The notes below the pieces were generated by a model. It searched no databases, was not told where the DNA came from, and saw only the letters and a list, made by a program, of their open reading frames with translations. Both the position numbers and the translations under genes were made by a program. Source: an uncultured Chlorobiota bacterium (GTDB taxonomy: Bacteria > Bacteroidota > Kapaibacteriia > OLB7). From it: 12,191 bases of DNA. The first letter of the stretch is position 1. Each line of letters starts with the position of its first letter. The stretch lies in the NCBI GenBank assembly GCA_946481475.1, contig CAMLOB010000058.1, positions 1 to 12,191 of the forward strand, given 5' to 3'. Below are positions 5,462 to 12,191 of this stretch, one piece after another.

Positions 5462-8400
5462 ATGAGCCGGAACAATGAACTCCGTCTGTTCGTCAGCTCC
5501 ACCTTCCGCGATATGCAGGAGGAACGGGAACATCTGGTCAAGAAGATCTTTCCGGAGATCCGCGCCCTCTGTCGGAGTCGGGGGATCATCTTTACCGAGA
5601 TCGACCTGCGCTGGGGACTGACCGACGAGGACGTGGCGCTCGGTCAGGTGATCCGCGCCTGCCTTGAGGAGATCGACCGTTGCCGTCCCTACTTCATCGG
5701 CATCACCGGTGATCGCTACGGCTACATCCCGGAACTCCACGAATACTACAAGGACCCCGAACTCCTCGCGAACTACCCCTGGCTGGAAGAGGCCGCACTG
5801 GAGGGGAGTTCGGTGATCGATCTGGAGATGCGCCACGGCGCGCTGAACGATCCGGAGTCGGCACGCTCCGGCTCCCTCTTCTTCTTCCGGCGACACCGTC
5901 CCACCGACGAACCGGACGCGGAGGCATCCGAAGAGCTCCGGCGGCTTGAAGACCTGAAAAGACGAATCCGGGCCTCCGGTCTTCCCGTCGAGGAATACCG
6001 CGACCCGGGGACGCTCGGAGAGATGGCCTACGACGCTCTTGTAGAGATCATCGAACGTGACTTCGCCGCAGTCGTCCCGCTGACCCCGCTGGAGAGCGAA
6101 CGCACCCGCCACCGCATCTTCGCCGAGTCGCGCCGCCGGGCCTACATCCCGAATTCGGTCTACCTCGGAAAACTCAACGACTGGTTCGCCGCCGAAGAGA
6201 ATGTCCCGATGATCCTCTACGCCGAGTCCGGATCGGGAAAGAGTTCGCTGATCAGCTTCTGGTGCGAACAGCTCAGACGGAGGCGTCCGGAACTGGAAAT
6301 CGTGGAGCACTATGTGGGGATCGGCGCCGGAGCGGGGGATCACCTGACGATCATGCGCCACATCATGGCCGAAATCGCCGAGCGGTTCGACCGGAGCGAG
6401 GAGCCCCCCGACAAGCCGGAGGAGATCGAACTGGAGTTCGCCAACTGGCTGGGGTATACCGTCGGGAAACCGCTGCTGCTGGTGATCGACGGAGTCAACC
6501 AGTTGCAGGGGGAAGGACTGAATCTCCACTGGCTGCCGCCGGTGATGCCCGAAGGGGTGAAGCTGATCATCTCGAGTACCGTCGAGGGAACACTGGTAGA
6601 CCTGCGGAAACGGGGATGGCAGACTCTGGGTATGCAACCTCTGAACGAGAAGGAACGGGAGGCGGTAACCGTCCGGTTCCTGGCCGAATATCACAAGGCC
6701 CTGTCACCCGAGCAGGTCAGGAAAATTTCATCCGACATCAAGAGCGCCCACCCCCTCTTCCTCCGGACGGTCCTGGAGGAACTCCGTCTGGCCGCCTGGC
6801 ACGATACGCTCGATCTGGAGATCGACCGCTATCTCGACTCCACCGGAACCGAGGACCTGTTCCAGCATGTGCTGGAGCGGATGGAAGAGGATCACGGACG
6901 GCGAAGCGTGGCCGAGGTCTTCTCTTTCATGTGGTGCAGCCGGTCCGGACTGGAGGAGAACGACCTTCAGGAACTGACCGGCCTGCCCCGACTGAAGCTG
7001 TCGACGATGTTGGGAAGTCTGGAATATCACCTTGTCCGGCGTGAAGGGAGCCTGACCTTCTTCCACGACTACCTGCGCCGCGCCGTGGAGAAACGCTACC
7101 TGGCTGATGCGACGCAGCGGGAACGGATGCACGGAAAACTTGCGTGGCATTTCCGGCGAACCCTCCCCGCACTCCGCTCGGTCCGCGAACTGCTGTGGCA
7201 GTACGATCAGGGCTCCGACGAACAGAGCATGAAGAACCTGCTGTCACGTCCCGACATCGTCTCCCTCCTCTGGTCCGGTCCTGAACGCTGGGAACTGCCG
7301 GCCCACTGGTCGCGACTGATGAAGAAGGGGCATTCGGTCGAGGAAGCGTTTCGGACAGGACTGGAGACGTGGAGAGCCGGAGAAGGGCAATCGGATCCGA
7401 TCGGGACGCTCAGGGCGGTTGCCGATCTTCTGGAACTCCTCGGATGCTGGGAGATGGTGCTGGAACTCCACGCGGAGATGGCCGACCTCGCCGCATCGGC
7501 GGGAGATACCCGGCGACAGCTGGAGGCTCATCTGGGAGCCGGCAGCACCTGTGCTCTGCGGGGAGAGTATGATCGGGGACTCGAACATCTGGCAACCGCC
7601 GACCGGCTGGCCCGCGAATTGAATGATCGCCGTGCAACGGCCTATACCCTTGCGGGAAGAGGGCACGTGTACATGATCCAGACCCGTTACGAGGAGGGGC
7701 TGGAGTATTTCACGCAGGCTCTTGCAATCCATCAGGAACTCGGAGACCGCAGAGGGATGGCCTCATGCATCAGCAATATCGGCGTCATTCACGCCTCGGT
7801 CGGTCGCTACACTGAAGCGCTGGAGCATCATCACCGTCACCTCGAGCTCTGCCGGGAACTGGGGAACCGGCGAGGCACAGCCCGGACCACCGGTCACATC
7901 GGCATCATCCACGCCGGTCAGGGACGATACGAGGAGGGACTCGAATACTACCGTCGGGCACTGGCGACACACGAGGAACTCGGAGACCGGCAGTCGATCG
8001 GGACGACCCTCGGCAATATCGGCGCGCTTCTGCTTGAACAGGGACGCTACGCCGAAGCCCTCCCCTACTGCGACCGCTATCTTGAGTTGAGCGAGGAGCT
8101 TGGAGACCGGCGCGGGATGGCCGCCGCACTCAACAACGCCGGCGTGGCCTACACGGAACAGGGACGCTACGAGGAAGGACTTGAATGCTTCACCCGGTAC
8201 CTGACGCTGAGCGAGGAACTGGGCGACCGCTACAGGACGGCCCGCGCCCTCAGCAACATCGGAGCGCTCCACGCCGACATGGGACGCCCCGAGAGAGGAC
8301 TCGACTATTACGCCCGTCAGCTTGAGTTGAGCCGGGAGCTGGATGACCCGTTCGGGGTCGGGATCGCGATGGGACGGACCGGGACGATCTATGCCGTGCA

Positions 8401-8956
8401 GAATCGCCGTGCGGATGCGCTGGAATGTTTCCGTCTCGCGCTGGAGGTCCACCGGACAATCCCCTCTCCCCACTACATCGTCCAGTGGACGCGGGAGGTC
8501 GCCCGGCTGCTGCTGGAGACCGCGTCGGAGGGAGGACCGGCTCCCGAGTATCTGGGCGACTGGATTGCACCGGAACCGGAAGAGGAATGGACCCGCGCCG
8601 CACTTCGGGCAGCACGGGAACGGGCCGAGGAGAGCCTCACGCTCAGCCGCGAGATCGCCGTTGACGGTTCGATCACCGCCGCCCGCATCCTCCTCGCGCA
8701 GATCGCCGTCGCCGAAGGGAAGACCGACGCCGGACTCGAAGAGCTCCGCCGGATGCTGGAGGAGACGACCTCGGAGATCGAACTGGCCGAACTCCACTAC
8801 CACCTCGCCGAGCTCGACCCCGACCACACCCCCCACCGCGCCGAAGCGTTGCGCCGCTACAAAGCCCTCTGCGAGAGAATGCCGAAGCGGGAGTTCAGGA
8901 AGCGGGTGGAGGAGTTGGAGGGGGAAAGTTTACGGTCTCATTATCAGCGTTTATAA
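5462..8956 (+). CDS. DUF4062-NACHT-TPR STAND protein (TEP1/NWD1-like architecture)
   Basis: This 1164-residue protein combines three parts. Residues 1-150 form a DUF4062 (TIR-like fold) domain with its hallmark LRLFVSSTFRDMQEEREHL, then FTEIDLRWGLTDED (44-57) and FIGITGDRYGYIP (78-90). Residues about 230-545 form a NACHT-type STAND ATPase: P-loop AESGSGKSS (254-262) and Walker B KPLLLVIDGVNQL (336-348), followed by helical and winged-helix-like segments ending near FFHDYLRRAVEKRYL. Residues about 641-1000 are tetratricopeptide repeats of exactly 40 residues, with consensus GDRRG-A and GRYEEGLEY, then a further helical tail. In STAND proteins the repeats sense a trigger and the NTPase oligomerises to activate the N-terminal effector; here that is inference. 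The same DUF4062-NACHT order occurs in animal TEP1 and NWD1, with WD40 repeats in place of TPR. Antiphage defence is a reasonable guess; regulation is another. The ATG at 5462 was chosen because DUF4062 begins directly after it; no Shine-Dalgarno is seen. It is the only large plus-strand gene here. Confidence 0.93.
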   Translation: MSRNNELRLFVSSTFRDMQEEREHLVKKIFPEIRALCRSRGIIFTEIDLRWGLTDEDVALGQVIRACLEEIDRCRPYFIGITGDRYGYIPELHEYYKDPELLANYPWLEEAALEGSSVIDLEMRHGALNDPESARSGSLFFFRRHRPTDEPDAEASEELRRLEDLKRRIRASGLPVEEYRDPGTLGEMAYDALVEIIERDFAAVVPLTPLESERTRHRIFAESRRRAYIPNSVYLGKLNDWFAAEENVPMILYAESGSGKSSLISFWCEQLRRRRPELEIVEHYVGIGAGAGDHLTIMRHIMAEIAERFDRSEEPPDKPEEIELEFANWLGYTVGKPLLLVIDGVNQLQGEGLNLHWLPPVMPEGVKLIISSTVEGTLVDLRKRGWQTLGMQPLNEKEREAVTVRFLAEYHKALSPEQVRKISSDIKSAHPLFLRTVLEELRLAAWHDTLDLEIDRYLDSTGTEDLFQHVLERMEEDHGRRSVAEVFSFMWCSRSGLEENDLQELTGLPRLKLSTMLGSLEYHLVRREGSLTFFHDYLRRAVEKRYLADATQRERMHGKLAWHFRRTLPALRSVRELLWQYDQGSDEQSMKNLLSRPDIVSLLWSGPERWELPAHWSRLMKKGHSVEEAFRTGLETWRAGEGQSDPIGTLRAVADLLELLGCWEMVLELHAEMADLAASAGDTRRQLEAHLGAGSTCALRGEYDRGLEHLATADRLARELNDRRATAYTLAGRGHVYMIQTRYEEGLEYFTQALAIHQELGDRRGMASCISNIGVIHASVGRYTEALEHHHRHLELCRELGNRRGTARTTGHIGIIHAGQGRYEEGLEYYRRALATHEELGDRQSIGTTLGNIGALLLEQGRYAEALPYCDRYLELSEELGDRRGMAAALNNAGVAYTEQGRYEEGLECFTRYLTLSEELGDRYRTARALSNIGALHADMGRPERGLDYYARQLELSRELDDPFGVGIAMGRTGTIYAVQNRRADALECFRLALEVHRTIPSPHYIVQWTREVARLLLETASEGGPAPEYLGDWIAPEPEEEWTRAALRAARERAEESLTLSREIAVDGSITAARILLAQIAVAEGKTDAGLEELRRMLEETTSEIELAELHYHLAELDPDHTPHRAEALRRYKALCERMPKREFRKRVEELEGESLRSHYQRL
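7502..8461 (+). repeat. Eight tandem 120-bp units encoding 40-residue TPRs
   Basis: Within the NACHT gene, residues 681-1000 divide into eight consecutive units of exactly 40 residues without a single insertion or deletion; a more diverged ninth unit (641-680) precedes them. Each runs from GDRRG-like text at the unit start, through NIG-IHA and GRYEEGLE, to a LELSEELG-like end. The DNA units share long similar stretches such as GGGACGCTACGAGGAAGGAC, but differ at many synonymous positions, so the array is not newly amplified. Confidence 0.85.
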
Positions 8957-9409
8957 CGCCGGCTCAATCCTCAACAAAAAACTCACCCCATGCCGCTCAT
9001 ACCCCAGCCCCTCATAGAACGCATGGGCACCCGGGCGGTGGAGACCGCTGCTCAGGACCAGCTTGTAGCATCCGGCCTCACGCGCCAGACCGGCCGCGTA
9101 CTCCATCATCGCACGGCCGATCCCCTCCCCCTGTCGGTCGGAGCGGACGACAACGTCCTCGATAACGCCTGAGCAGCCACCGCCGTGCGAAAGGTGCCGG
9201 ACGAAGATGAGGGTGAACGTGCCGACGATCTCGCCGTTGATCTCGGCCACATATATCCGGTGCCCCGGCGTCCGGGCAATCCGGTCCAGCACCTCCCGTG
9301 CCCCCGACTCCGGGAGAACCTGATCCCCATCCATATCCGGCTGCGCGAAGAGCCGGAGCAGGGCGGGCAGGTCATCGTGGTGTAGCGGTCGGATTTCAGT
9401 ATGGTTCAT
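8951..9409 (-). CDS. GNAT-family N-acetyltransferase
   Basis: This 152-residue protein is one complete GNAT domain, which transfers an acetyl group from acetyl-CoA to an amine. Motif A is visible as GVIEDVVVRSDRQGEGIGRA (81-100), with the pyrophosphate-binding loop QGEGIG at 93-98. Motif B is YKLVLSSGLHRPGAHAFYEG (115-134), with the common AHAFYEGLGY ending. The N-terminus (EIRPLHHDDLPALLRLF) is the usual first strand and helix. Its acceptor, whether small molecule or protein, cannot be told from sequence. The stop codon overlaps the last six bases of the NACHT gene tail to tail. The ATG at 9407-9409 has no good ribosome site. Confidence 0.92.
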   Translation of the reverse strand: MNHTEIRPLHHDDLPALLRLFAQPDMDGDQVLPESGAREVLDRIARTPGHRIYVAEINGEIVGTFTLIFVRHLSHGGGCSGVIEDVVVRSDRQGEGIGRAMMEYAAGLAREAGCYKLVLSSGLHRPGAHAFYEGLGYERHGVSFLLRIEPAL

Positions 9410-9556
9410 GGCAATGAGAGTATAACGATTGACTGTTTATCGGCGCAGGATGCGGAGCAACTACACAATCTACTGACAGGCATCGAGTTTGCCGAGACAC
9501 ACATCGGCTCGAAACAACGACCTGCCGAACTCGCCGACACCGGAAGACCCGTCTGA
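9401..9556 (+). CDS. Possible 51-residue plus-strand small protein or gene remnant
   Basis: A short frame from ATG 9401 to TGA 9554-9556 reads MVHGNESITIDCLSAQDAEQ and continues LHNLLTGIEFAETHIGSKQR. This looks like a strand followed by an amphipathic helix, unlike the Arg/Cys-rich readings of the other frames. It overlaps the first nine bases of the acetyltransferase gene on the opposite strand, head to head, and has no clear ribosome site. It may be a real small gene, the remains of a longer decayed gene whose downstream part is lost, or chance. No family recognised. Confidence 0.3.
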   Translation: MVHGNESITIDCLSAQDAEQLHNLLTGIEFAETHIGSKQRPAELADTGRPV

Positions 9557-9769
9557 AGGCTGAAGTTGCAGAATAGCAAATAGGAAGGTCGGCACACGGC
9601 TTCAACGTGCGCCAGGGCGAGCAACGAGGAGCTCGTACGAAGCCAAGTTGATGAACCGCCGTCAGCATGCGCAGCAGATTAAGCCATTCCATTAAAAGCT
9701 GGAACTCAGCCGCCAAACAGCGGTGGAATTTTAAAGACTTGAGAAGCGCTGCTTATGAACTTATGAGAC
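9557..9769. other. Non-coding stretch with two imperfect inverted repeats
   Basis: No convincing gene is seen here. Minus-strand frames through it are rich in Cys, Arg and Ser without family features. GGCACACG (9591-9598) faces CGTGCGCC (9606-9613), pairing at seven of eight positions. Further on, TTAAAA (9692-9697) and CCGC (9710-9713) are mirrored by GCGG (9720-9723) and TTTTAA (9729-9734), with unequal unpaired segments between the two paired blocks. No GTT/AAC core triplets of integron attC sites are found in it. Confidence 0.4.
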
Positions 9770-9919
9770 TCAATTCTTGCACCCATTCTTGTCACAGGTA
9801 ATTTTTGAATGTGAGTTAACCCAATGAGACGGATTTTTCTTGGTGTCGACTCCGCAACCTGTTGTTCCGCCCTTGCTTCCTTTGTGAACTACTCCAGTCG
9901 GTTCGTGTTTGACTGCCAT
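9770..9919 (-). CDS. 49-residue Cys/His-rich small protein
   Basis: The frame from ATG 9917-9919 to TGA 9770-9772 encodes a basic, Gly-, Cys- and His-rich protein: HKGSKGGTTGCGVDTKKNPS (12-31), then HWVNSHSKITCDKNGCKN (32-49). Cys22, Cys42, Cys47 with His32 and His37 could bind a metal or form disulfides. The ordered, low-hydrophobicity sequence and the paired CDKNGC ending look like a genuine small protein rather than a random frame. The open frame extends upstream to 10078, but the added residues cross the terminator hairpin and look non-coding, so the internal ATG is preferred. The region just upstream (about 9940-9985) contains TTGAAA and TATAGT, 15 bases apart, on the minus strand as a weak promoter candidate. 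It lies in an AT-richer patch. Function and family unknown to me. Confidence 0.6.
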   Translation of the reverse strand: MAVKHEPTGVVHKGSKGGTTGCGVDTKKNPSHWVNSHSKITCDKNGCKN

Positions 9920-9999
9920 GTTAACACACTCGATAACTTTAATGGAACGAACTTTACTATAGCAACATAGTAATCTTTTCAAGTACAGGACAATTGAAT

Positions 10000-10024
10000 A
10001 GCCAGCTTTTGTGGCTGGGTTTTT
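10000..10024 (+). terminator. Intrinsic terminator on the plus strand with no evident gene
   Basis: AGCCA (10000-10004) pairs with TGGCT (10012-10016), or alternatively CCAGC (10002-10006) with GCTGG (10014-10018), and five T residues follow at 10020-10024. This polarity would end plus-strand transcription. No confident plus-strand gene precedes it. On the minus strand, where the neighbouring genes lie, it has no T-run. Confidence 0.4.
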
Positions 10025-10043
10025 CCTTAAGCACAGCCACCTG

Positions 10044-10601
10044 TCACCCAACCATTCCGGCCACACCCCCACCATCAAACATATCCAGATAATCGATCTT
10101 CGCCGGTTGAACCCCGAGCTGACGAAGCAGGGTCGTGATCTGACCGCGGTGATATGTCTGGTGGAGGATGTGATGCATCAGGAGTCGCCCGAGCGGATAG
10201 TCCCACGCACGTCCCGTCCGGTCCACATACCGAACCGCTCTCCCGATCTCCTCTTCCGTCAATCCCTTCAGATACCCCCTGACCTCGGCCTCCACCTCTT
10301 CCGCACGAGACCTCAGAACAGAGAACGTCGGAAATTGCTCCGGCCACAGTCGCTTCCGCTCGTCAACACCTGCGAAGCCCATGGCCGCGATGATCTCCTC
10401 ACGCGAGTCTCCCTGCCACCGGTGCAGAGCATATTCCTCACCATCCACAAGATGAGCCAACGTGTCCCGGACGGAAGGGAAGCTGCTTGTCAGTTCGCGC
10501 TCGTACTGTTCCTGCGTCAGGAGGGCACATGCTTCCAGTTGGCGGTGTTGGGCCCGGTAGTTGTATTCGTATAACTCGATCAGTGCCGCAAGGGAAATCA
10601 T
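10044..10601 (-). CDS. DinB-family protein (metal-dependent four-helix bundle)
   Basis: The 185-residue product has the DinB/YfiT-like four-helix layout. The three metal-binding histidines are visible: His50 in SVRDTLAHLVDGEEYALHRW, and His147 and His151 in MHHILHQTYHRGQITTLLRQ. The final helix with HRGQ is the most typical DinB signature. Members act on thiols or glutathione-like cofactors (for example bacillithiol S-transferases) or have unknown roles; the substrate here is not predictable. The ATG at 10599-10601 was chosen because ISLAALIELYEYNYRAQHRQ is the usual first helix; the preceding AGAAGAG is a weak ribosome site, and residues of the longer frame to 10670 look non-coding. The PsbP/DcrB-like gene ends 89 bases upstream on the same strand. 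Confidence 0.92.
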   Translation of the reverse strand: MISLAALIELYEYNYRAQHRQLEACALLTQEQYERELTSSFPSVRDTLAHLVDGEEYALHRWQGDSREEIIAAMGFAGVDERKRLWPEQFPTFSVLRSRAEEVEAEVRGYLKGLTEEEIGRAVRYVDRTGRAWDYPLGRLLMHHILHQTYHRGQITTLLRQLGVQPAKIDYLDMFDGGGVAGMVG

Positions 10602-10690
10602 TCTGCGCTCTTCTGTAGAATGGCTAATGACTTGAGAGGGGCCGTTACCGAGGCCGGAGGGAGACCCCATGCTCCACTTCGGCCAGATAC

Positions 10691-11200
10691 TTATTCCGCT
10701 TCACCCTCACCATCCTCTCCGAACGAATCGATCGATTCCATCAACGACTTGCCGACATCCGGCCACTGCTCCTTCAACGCGGTGGCGGTTGCAAGATACA
10801 TGCTGCCGTTTTTCCGGATCCCCTTCGCATACCAGTGTTTTTCGCTCCCGTTCATCGAGCCGCTGTATTCAAACAAGACTTTTCCCTCCACCACTTCGGC
10901 TTGCACAAGCTGCAACTTCATTTGATTGAACTGTGCTACCGACAACTCCAGATAATCCTCAATGGTCCCGTCATACTGCTGCGCGATGATGTTGATGTTC
11001 GGCGCAAAGCCGTTTGAAGGGGGGAGCATCAGCGTCGCTACGACGTGATTCGTCTCGGCTCCATGGCTTTTCGGAAGGTTTATCGCCAGTCCGAGTTCAT
11101 GGTTGATATACTTCCCTGTCGGTTTTTCTTCTCCGCTCAGCCCGTTGCAGGCCAATACCAGAACCAGTGTCAGGGCCATTACTGATGCTGTCGCTTTCAT
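10691..11200 (-). CDS. PsbP/DcrB-like exported lipoprotein
   Basis: The 169-residue protein starts at ATG 11198-11200 behind AGGAGGAACA, a strong ribosome site. Its N-terminus MKATASVMALTLVLVLAC is a short signal with a lipobox-like L-V-L-A-C, giving Cys18 as the likely lipidated residue. The rest (about 30-160) follows the DcrB/PsbP-like pattern: YINHELGLAINLP at the start, a central strand with NINIIAQQYDG (68-78), helix TIEDYLELSVAQFNQMK, strand KVLFEYSGSMNG, and a last strand-helix SMYLATATALKEQWPDVGKS leading to SIDSF. Such domains are small extracytoplasmic modules without known catalysis. It ends in an acidic tail (GEDGEGEAE). A minus-strand TATATA lies about 30 bases before the start but is not a clear promoter. 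The family assignment rests on pattern only. Confidence 0.78.
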   Translation of the reverse strand: MKATASVMALTLVLVLACNGLSGEEKPTGKYINHELGLAINLPKSHGAETNHVVATLMLPPSNGFAPNINIIAQQYDGTIEDYLELSVAQFNQMKLQLVQAEVVEGKVLFEYSGSMNGSEKHWYAKGIRKNGSMYLATATALKEQWPDVGKSLMESIDSFGEDGEGEAE

Positions 11201-11456
11201 TGTTCCTCCTGTCCGGTGAATCCTGTTTATATATCCTGCACAACACAGTGAAACTACACACTCTTCAGATAAAACTGTGGAGTCCGTCCGTGCACAGCTA
11301 TGTATTATCGGAACCCGGGGAGCGGGAGAATGAGGCTTTCCGGCTCAGTCGCCCCTTCAGGACGAATATTCTGCAGGCTTTTTCTCCGGAGCATGACGCC
11401 CCCGGTTACTCGATGCGACGGGCCGTCCCTCAGTCGGAACGGTTGATCCCCTACTC

Positions 11457-11765
11457 TCACCGATCGGGTTCCGGCCCCATGACATTCAGCTCGTCACCGC
11501 GAACAAGCCGCTTGCGCATTTCCGGTATTTCGCTTTCTTCCATCCGACCGATGAGCAAGCCGACAAATCCCCTCACCGTACCGTCTTCATTTCGGCCGTG
11601 CCCTGACTCCAGTCCGGTAACGGGTTCAATCTTTGAACCTCCGGTCCCATCCGGAAGGAGGACCCGGCTTCCGATCCAGAGTGTTCCCTCGAGTATCTGA
11701 CCGACAATGATCAGTCCCCGTCCTGTAATCATTAATGTGTCTTCCACCAGAAACTTGGCACTCAT
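11457..11765 (-). CDS. Stand-alone EF-Tu domain 2-like protein
   Basis: The 102-residue product reads MSAKFLVEDTLMITGRGLII, then VGQILEGTLWIGSRVLLPDG, which matches the beta-barrel domain 2 of translational GTPases such as EF-Tu (FxVEDVFxIxGRGxVxxGxVxxGxIxxGD pattern). The end, VRGDELNVMGPEPDR (88-102), corresponds to the domain's last strands. There is no GTPase domain before it and no domain 3 after it, so it cannot be a working elongation factor. Such single-domain proteins are common as uncharacterised genes. The start at ATG 11763-11765 matches the domain's beginning; an upstream ATG at 11799-11801, behind a GGAG, would add twelve residues. It follows the PhyH-type gene on the same strand, with a gap of about 125 bases. 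Confidence 0.8.
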   Translation of the reverse strand: MSAKFLVEDTLMITGRGLIIVGQILEGTLWIGSRVLLPDGTGGSKIEPVTGLESGHGRNEDGTVRGFVGLLIGRMEESEIPEMRKRLVRGDELNVMGPEPDR

Positions 11766-11890
11766 CGATTCATCACTTGATGTATGTTCAGGTCGTCCCA
11801 TCTGCTCCGGTAACTCCCCGCCGTGCATTCGCCGGCATCTCGTTCCGTCGAACCCGCCCGGCACATCAAAGATAGCGTATGTCGGAAACC

Positions 11891-12191
11891 TCAGACGGCC
11901 ACATGCCACTCAAGTCCACCCGGAAGCGCGCAGCCTGCAAAATCCAGATGGACCACGCGGCGATGGTGCGGAGAGGCGGCCGGGGACGAAGCGTGAAGGA
12001 GCAACGGTCGCATGACCAACGCGGCTCCGGCGGGCACGGCAGTACTGATGACGGGACCGCGGCTTCGCCACTCCGCTATTGCCGGAGCATCAAGGCGACC
12101 AAAGCCGTGCGAGCCGGGGATGACCCGAAGGGGTCCGTTATCCTCCCGGCAGTCATCGAGATGCAGTCTGATCGTGATCATCCTCTCAAGG
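11891..12191 (-). CDS. Phytanoyl-CoA dioxygenase (PhyH) family protein, C-terminal half
   Basis: The open frame continues past the right edge (three codons, Leu-Glu-Arg, are readable before the first Met at 12179-12181), so the ATG there is internal and the gene is partial. The visible part carries LERMITIRLHLDDCREDNG and LRVIPGSH, the conserved centre of PhyH-type Fe(II)/2-oxoglutarate oxygenases. The distal iron-binding His is in VMRPLLLHASSPAAS (His63 counting from the internal Met), and the 2-oxoglutarate-binding Arg is in HHRRVVHLDFA (about Arg74/75). The first HxD iron ligands must lie outside the window. The family hydroxylates small organic molecules; the substrate is unknown. Confidence 0.9.
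   Translation of the reverse strand, partial: LERMITIRLHLDDCREDNGPLRVIPGSHGFGRLDAPAIAEWRSRGPVISTAVPAGAALVMRPLLLHASSPAASPHHRRVVHLDFAGCALPGGLEWHVAV

Noticed and set aside
5339..6694. 451-codon minus-strand ORF
   Set aside because: Antisense to the DUF4062-NACHT part; long only because GC-rich codons leave few stops on the other strand.
7502..8461. CRISPR-like or satellite DNA array
   Set aside because: The 120-base periodicity is fully explained by in-frame TPR units in a coding gene.
7763..8836. 357-codon minus-strand ORF
   Set aside because: Antisense to the TPR array; its apparent periodicity is inherited from the 120-base repeat.
9396..9716. 106-codon minus-strand ORF and a nested 72-codon one
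   Set aside because: Cys/Arg/Ser-rich without family features, overlaps the acetyltransferase start; judged non-coding, though not excluded.
9692..9734. Integron attC site
   Set aside because: The overall inverted-repeat shape is suggestive, but GTT and AAC core triplets are missing and no integrase is present.

Overview
The window is GC-rich and looks like a bacterial chromosome from the Bacteroidota/Chlorobiota side of the FCB group. Two signs point there: the multicopper oxidase ends in what reads as a type IX secretion (Por) sorting domain, and two divergent genes carry exact TAtaTTTG boxes, the -7 element of Bacteroidota promoters. Two lipoprotein genes nevertheless have strong AGGAGG ribosome sites, and the GC content is high, so a high-GC lineage is more likely than a classical Bacteroides. 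This placement is inference; there is no marker gene in the window.

Layout, left to right. (1) 1-1332, minus strand: a tight three-gene run (Imm-5-like protein, then a PD-(D/E)XK nuclease-fold protein, then a protein cut by the left edge that starts at a GTG). (2) 1345-1496: a spacer with a 46-base imperfect inverted repeat and a perfect 11-bp hairpin. (3) 1497-3368: a secreted multicopper oxidase. (4) 3369-3848: a 480-base gap with no convincing gene. (5) 3849-5233: a Cache-like lipoprotein and a six-helix membrane protein, both minus strand. (6) 5462-8956, plus strand: one very large DUF4062-NACHT-TPR protein (1164 residues), the centrepiece, expressed divergently from the membrane protein. 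(7) 8951-9409: a GNAT acetyltransferase, tail to tail with it. (8) 9401-10040: an AT-richer patch with a possible 51-codon plus-strand ORF, an imperfect inverted repeat, a Cys/His-rich 49-residue minus-strand protein and an orphan plus-strand terminator. (9) 10044-12191, minus strand: a DinB-family protein, a PsbP/DcrB-like lipoprotein, a stand-alone EF-Tu domain-2-like protein, and the C-terminal half of a PhyH-type dioxygenase that runs off the right edge.

Most genes seem to be individual units rather than one pathway. The two places where genes may act as a system are the left-hand run (nuclease-like protein with an immunity-like partner) and the large STAND-type protein, whose effector-like N-terminus, NACHT switch and TPR sensor resemble bacterial innate-immunity ATPases and the animal proteins TEP1 and NWD1. 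No rRNA, tRNA, CRISPR array, transposase or integrase was seen.
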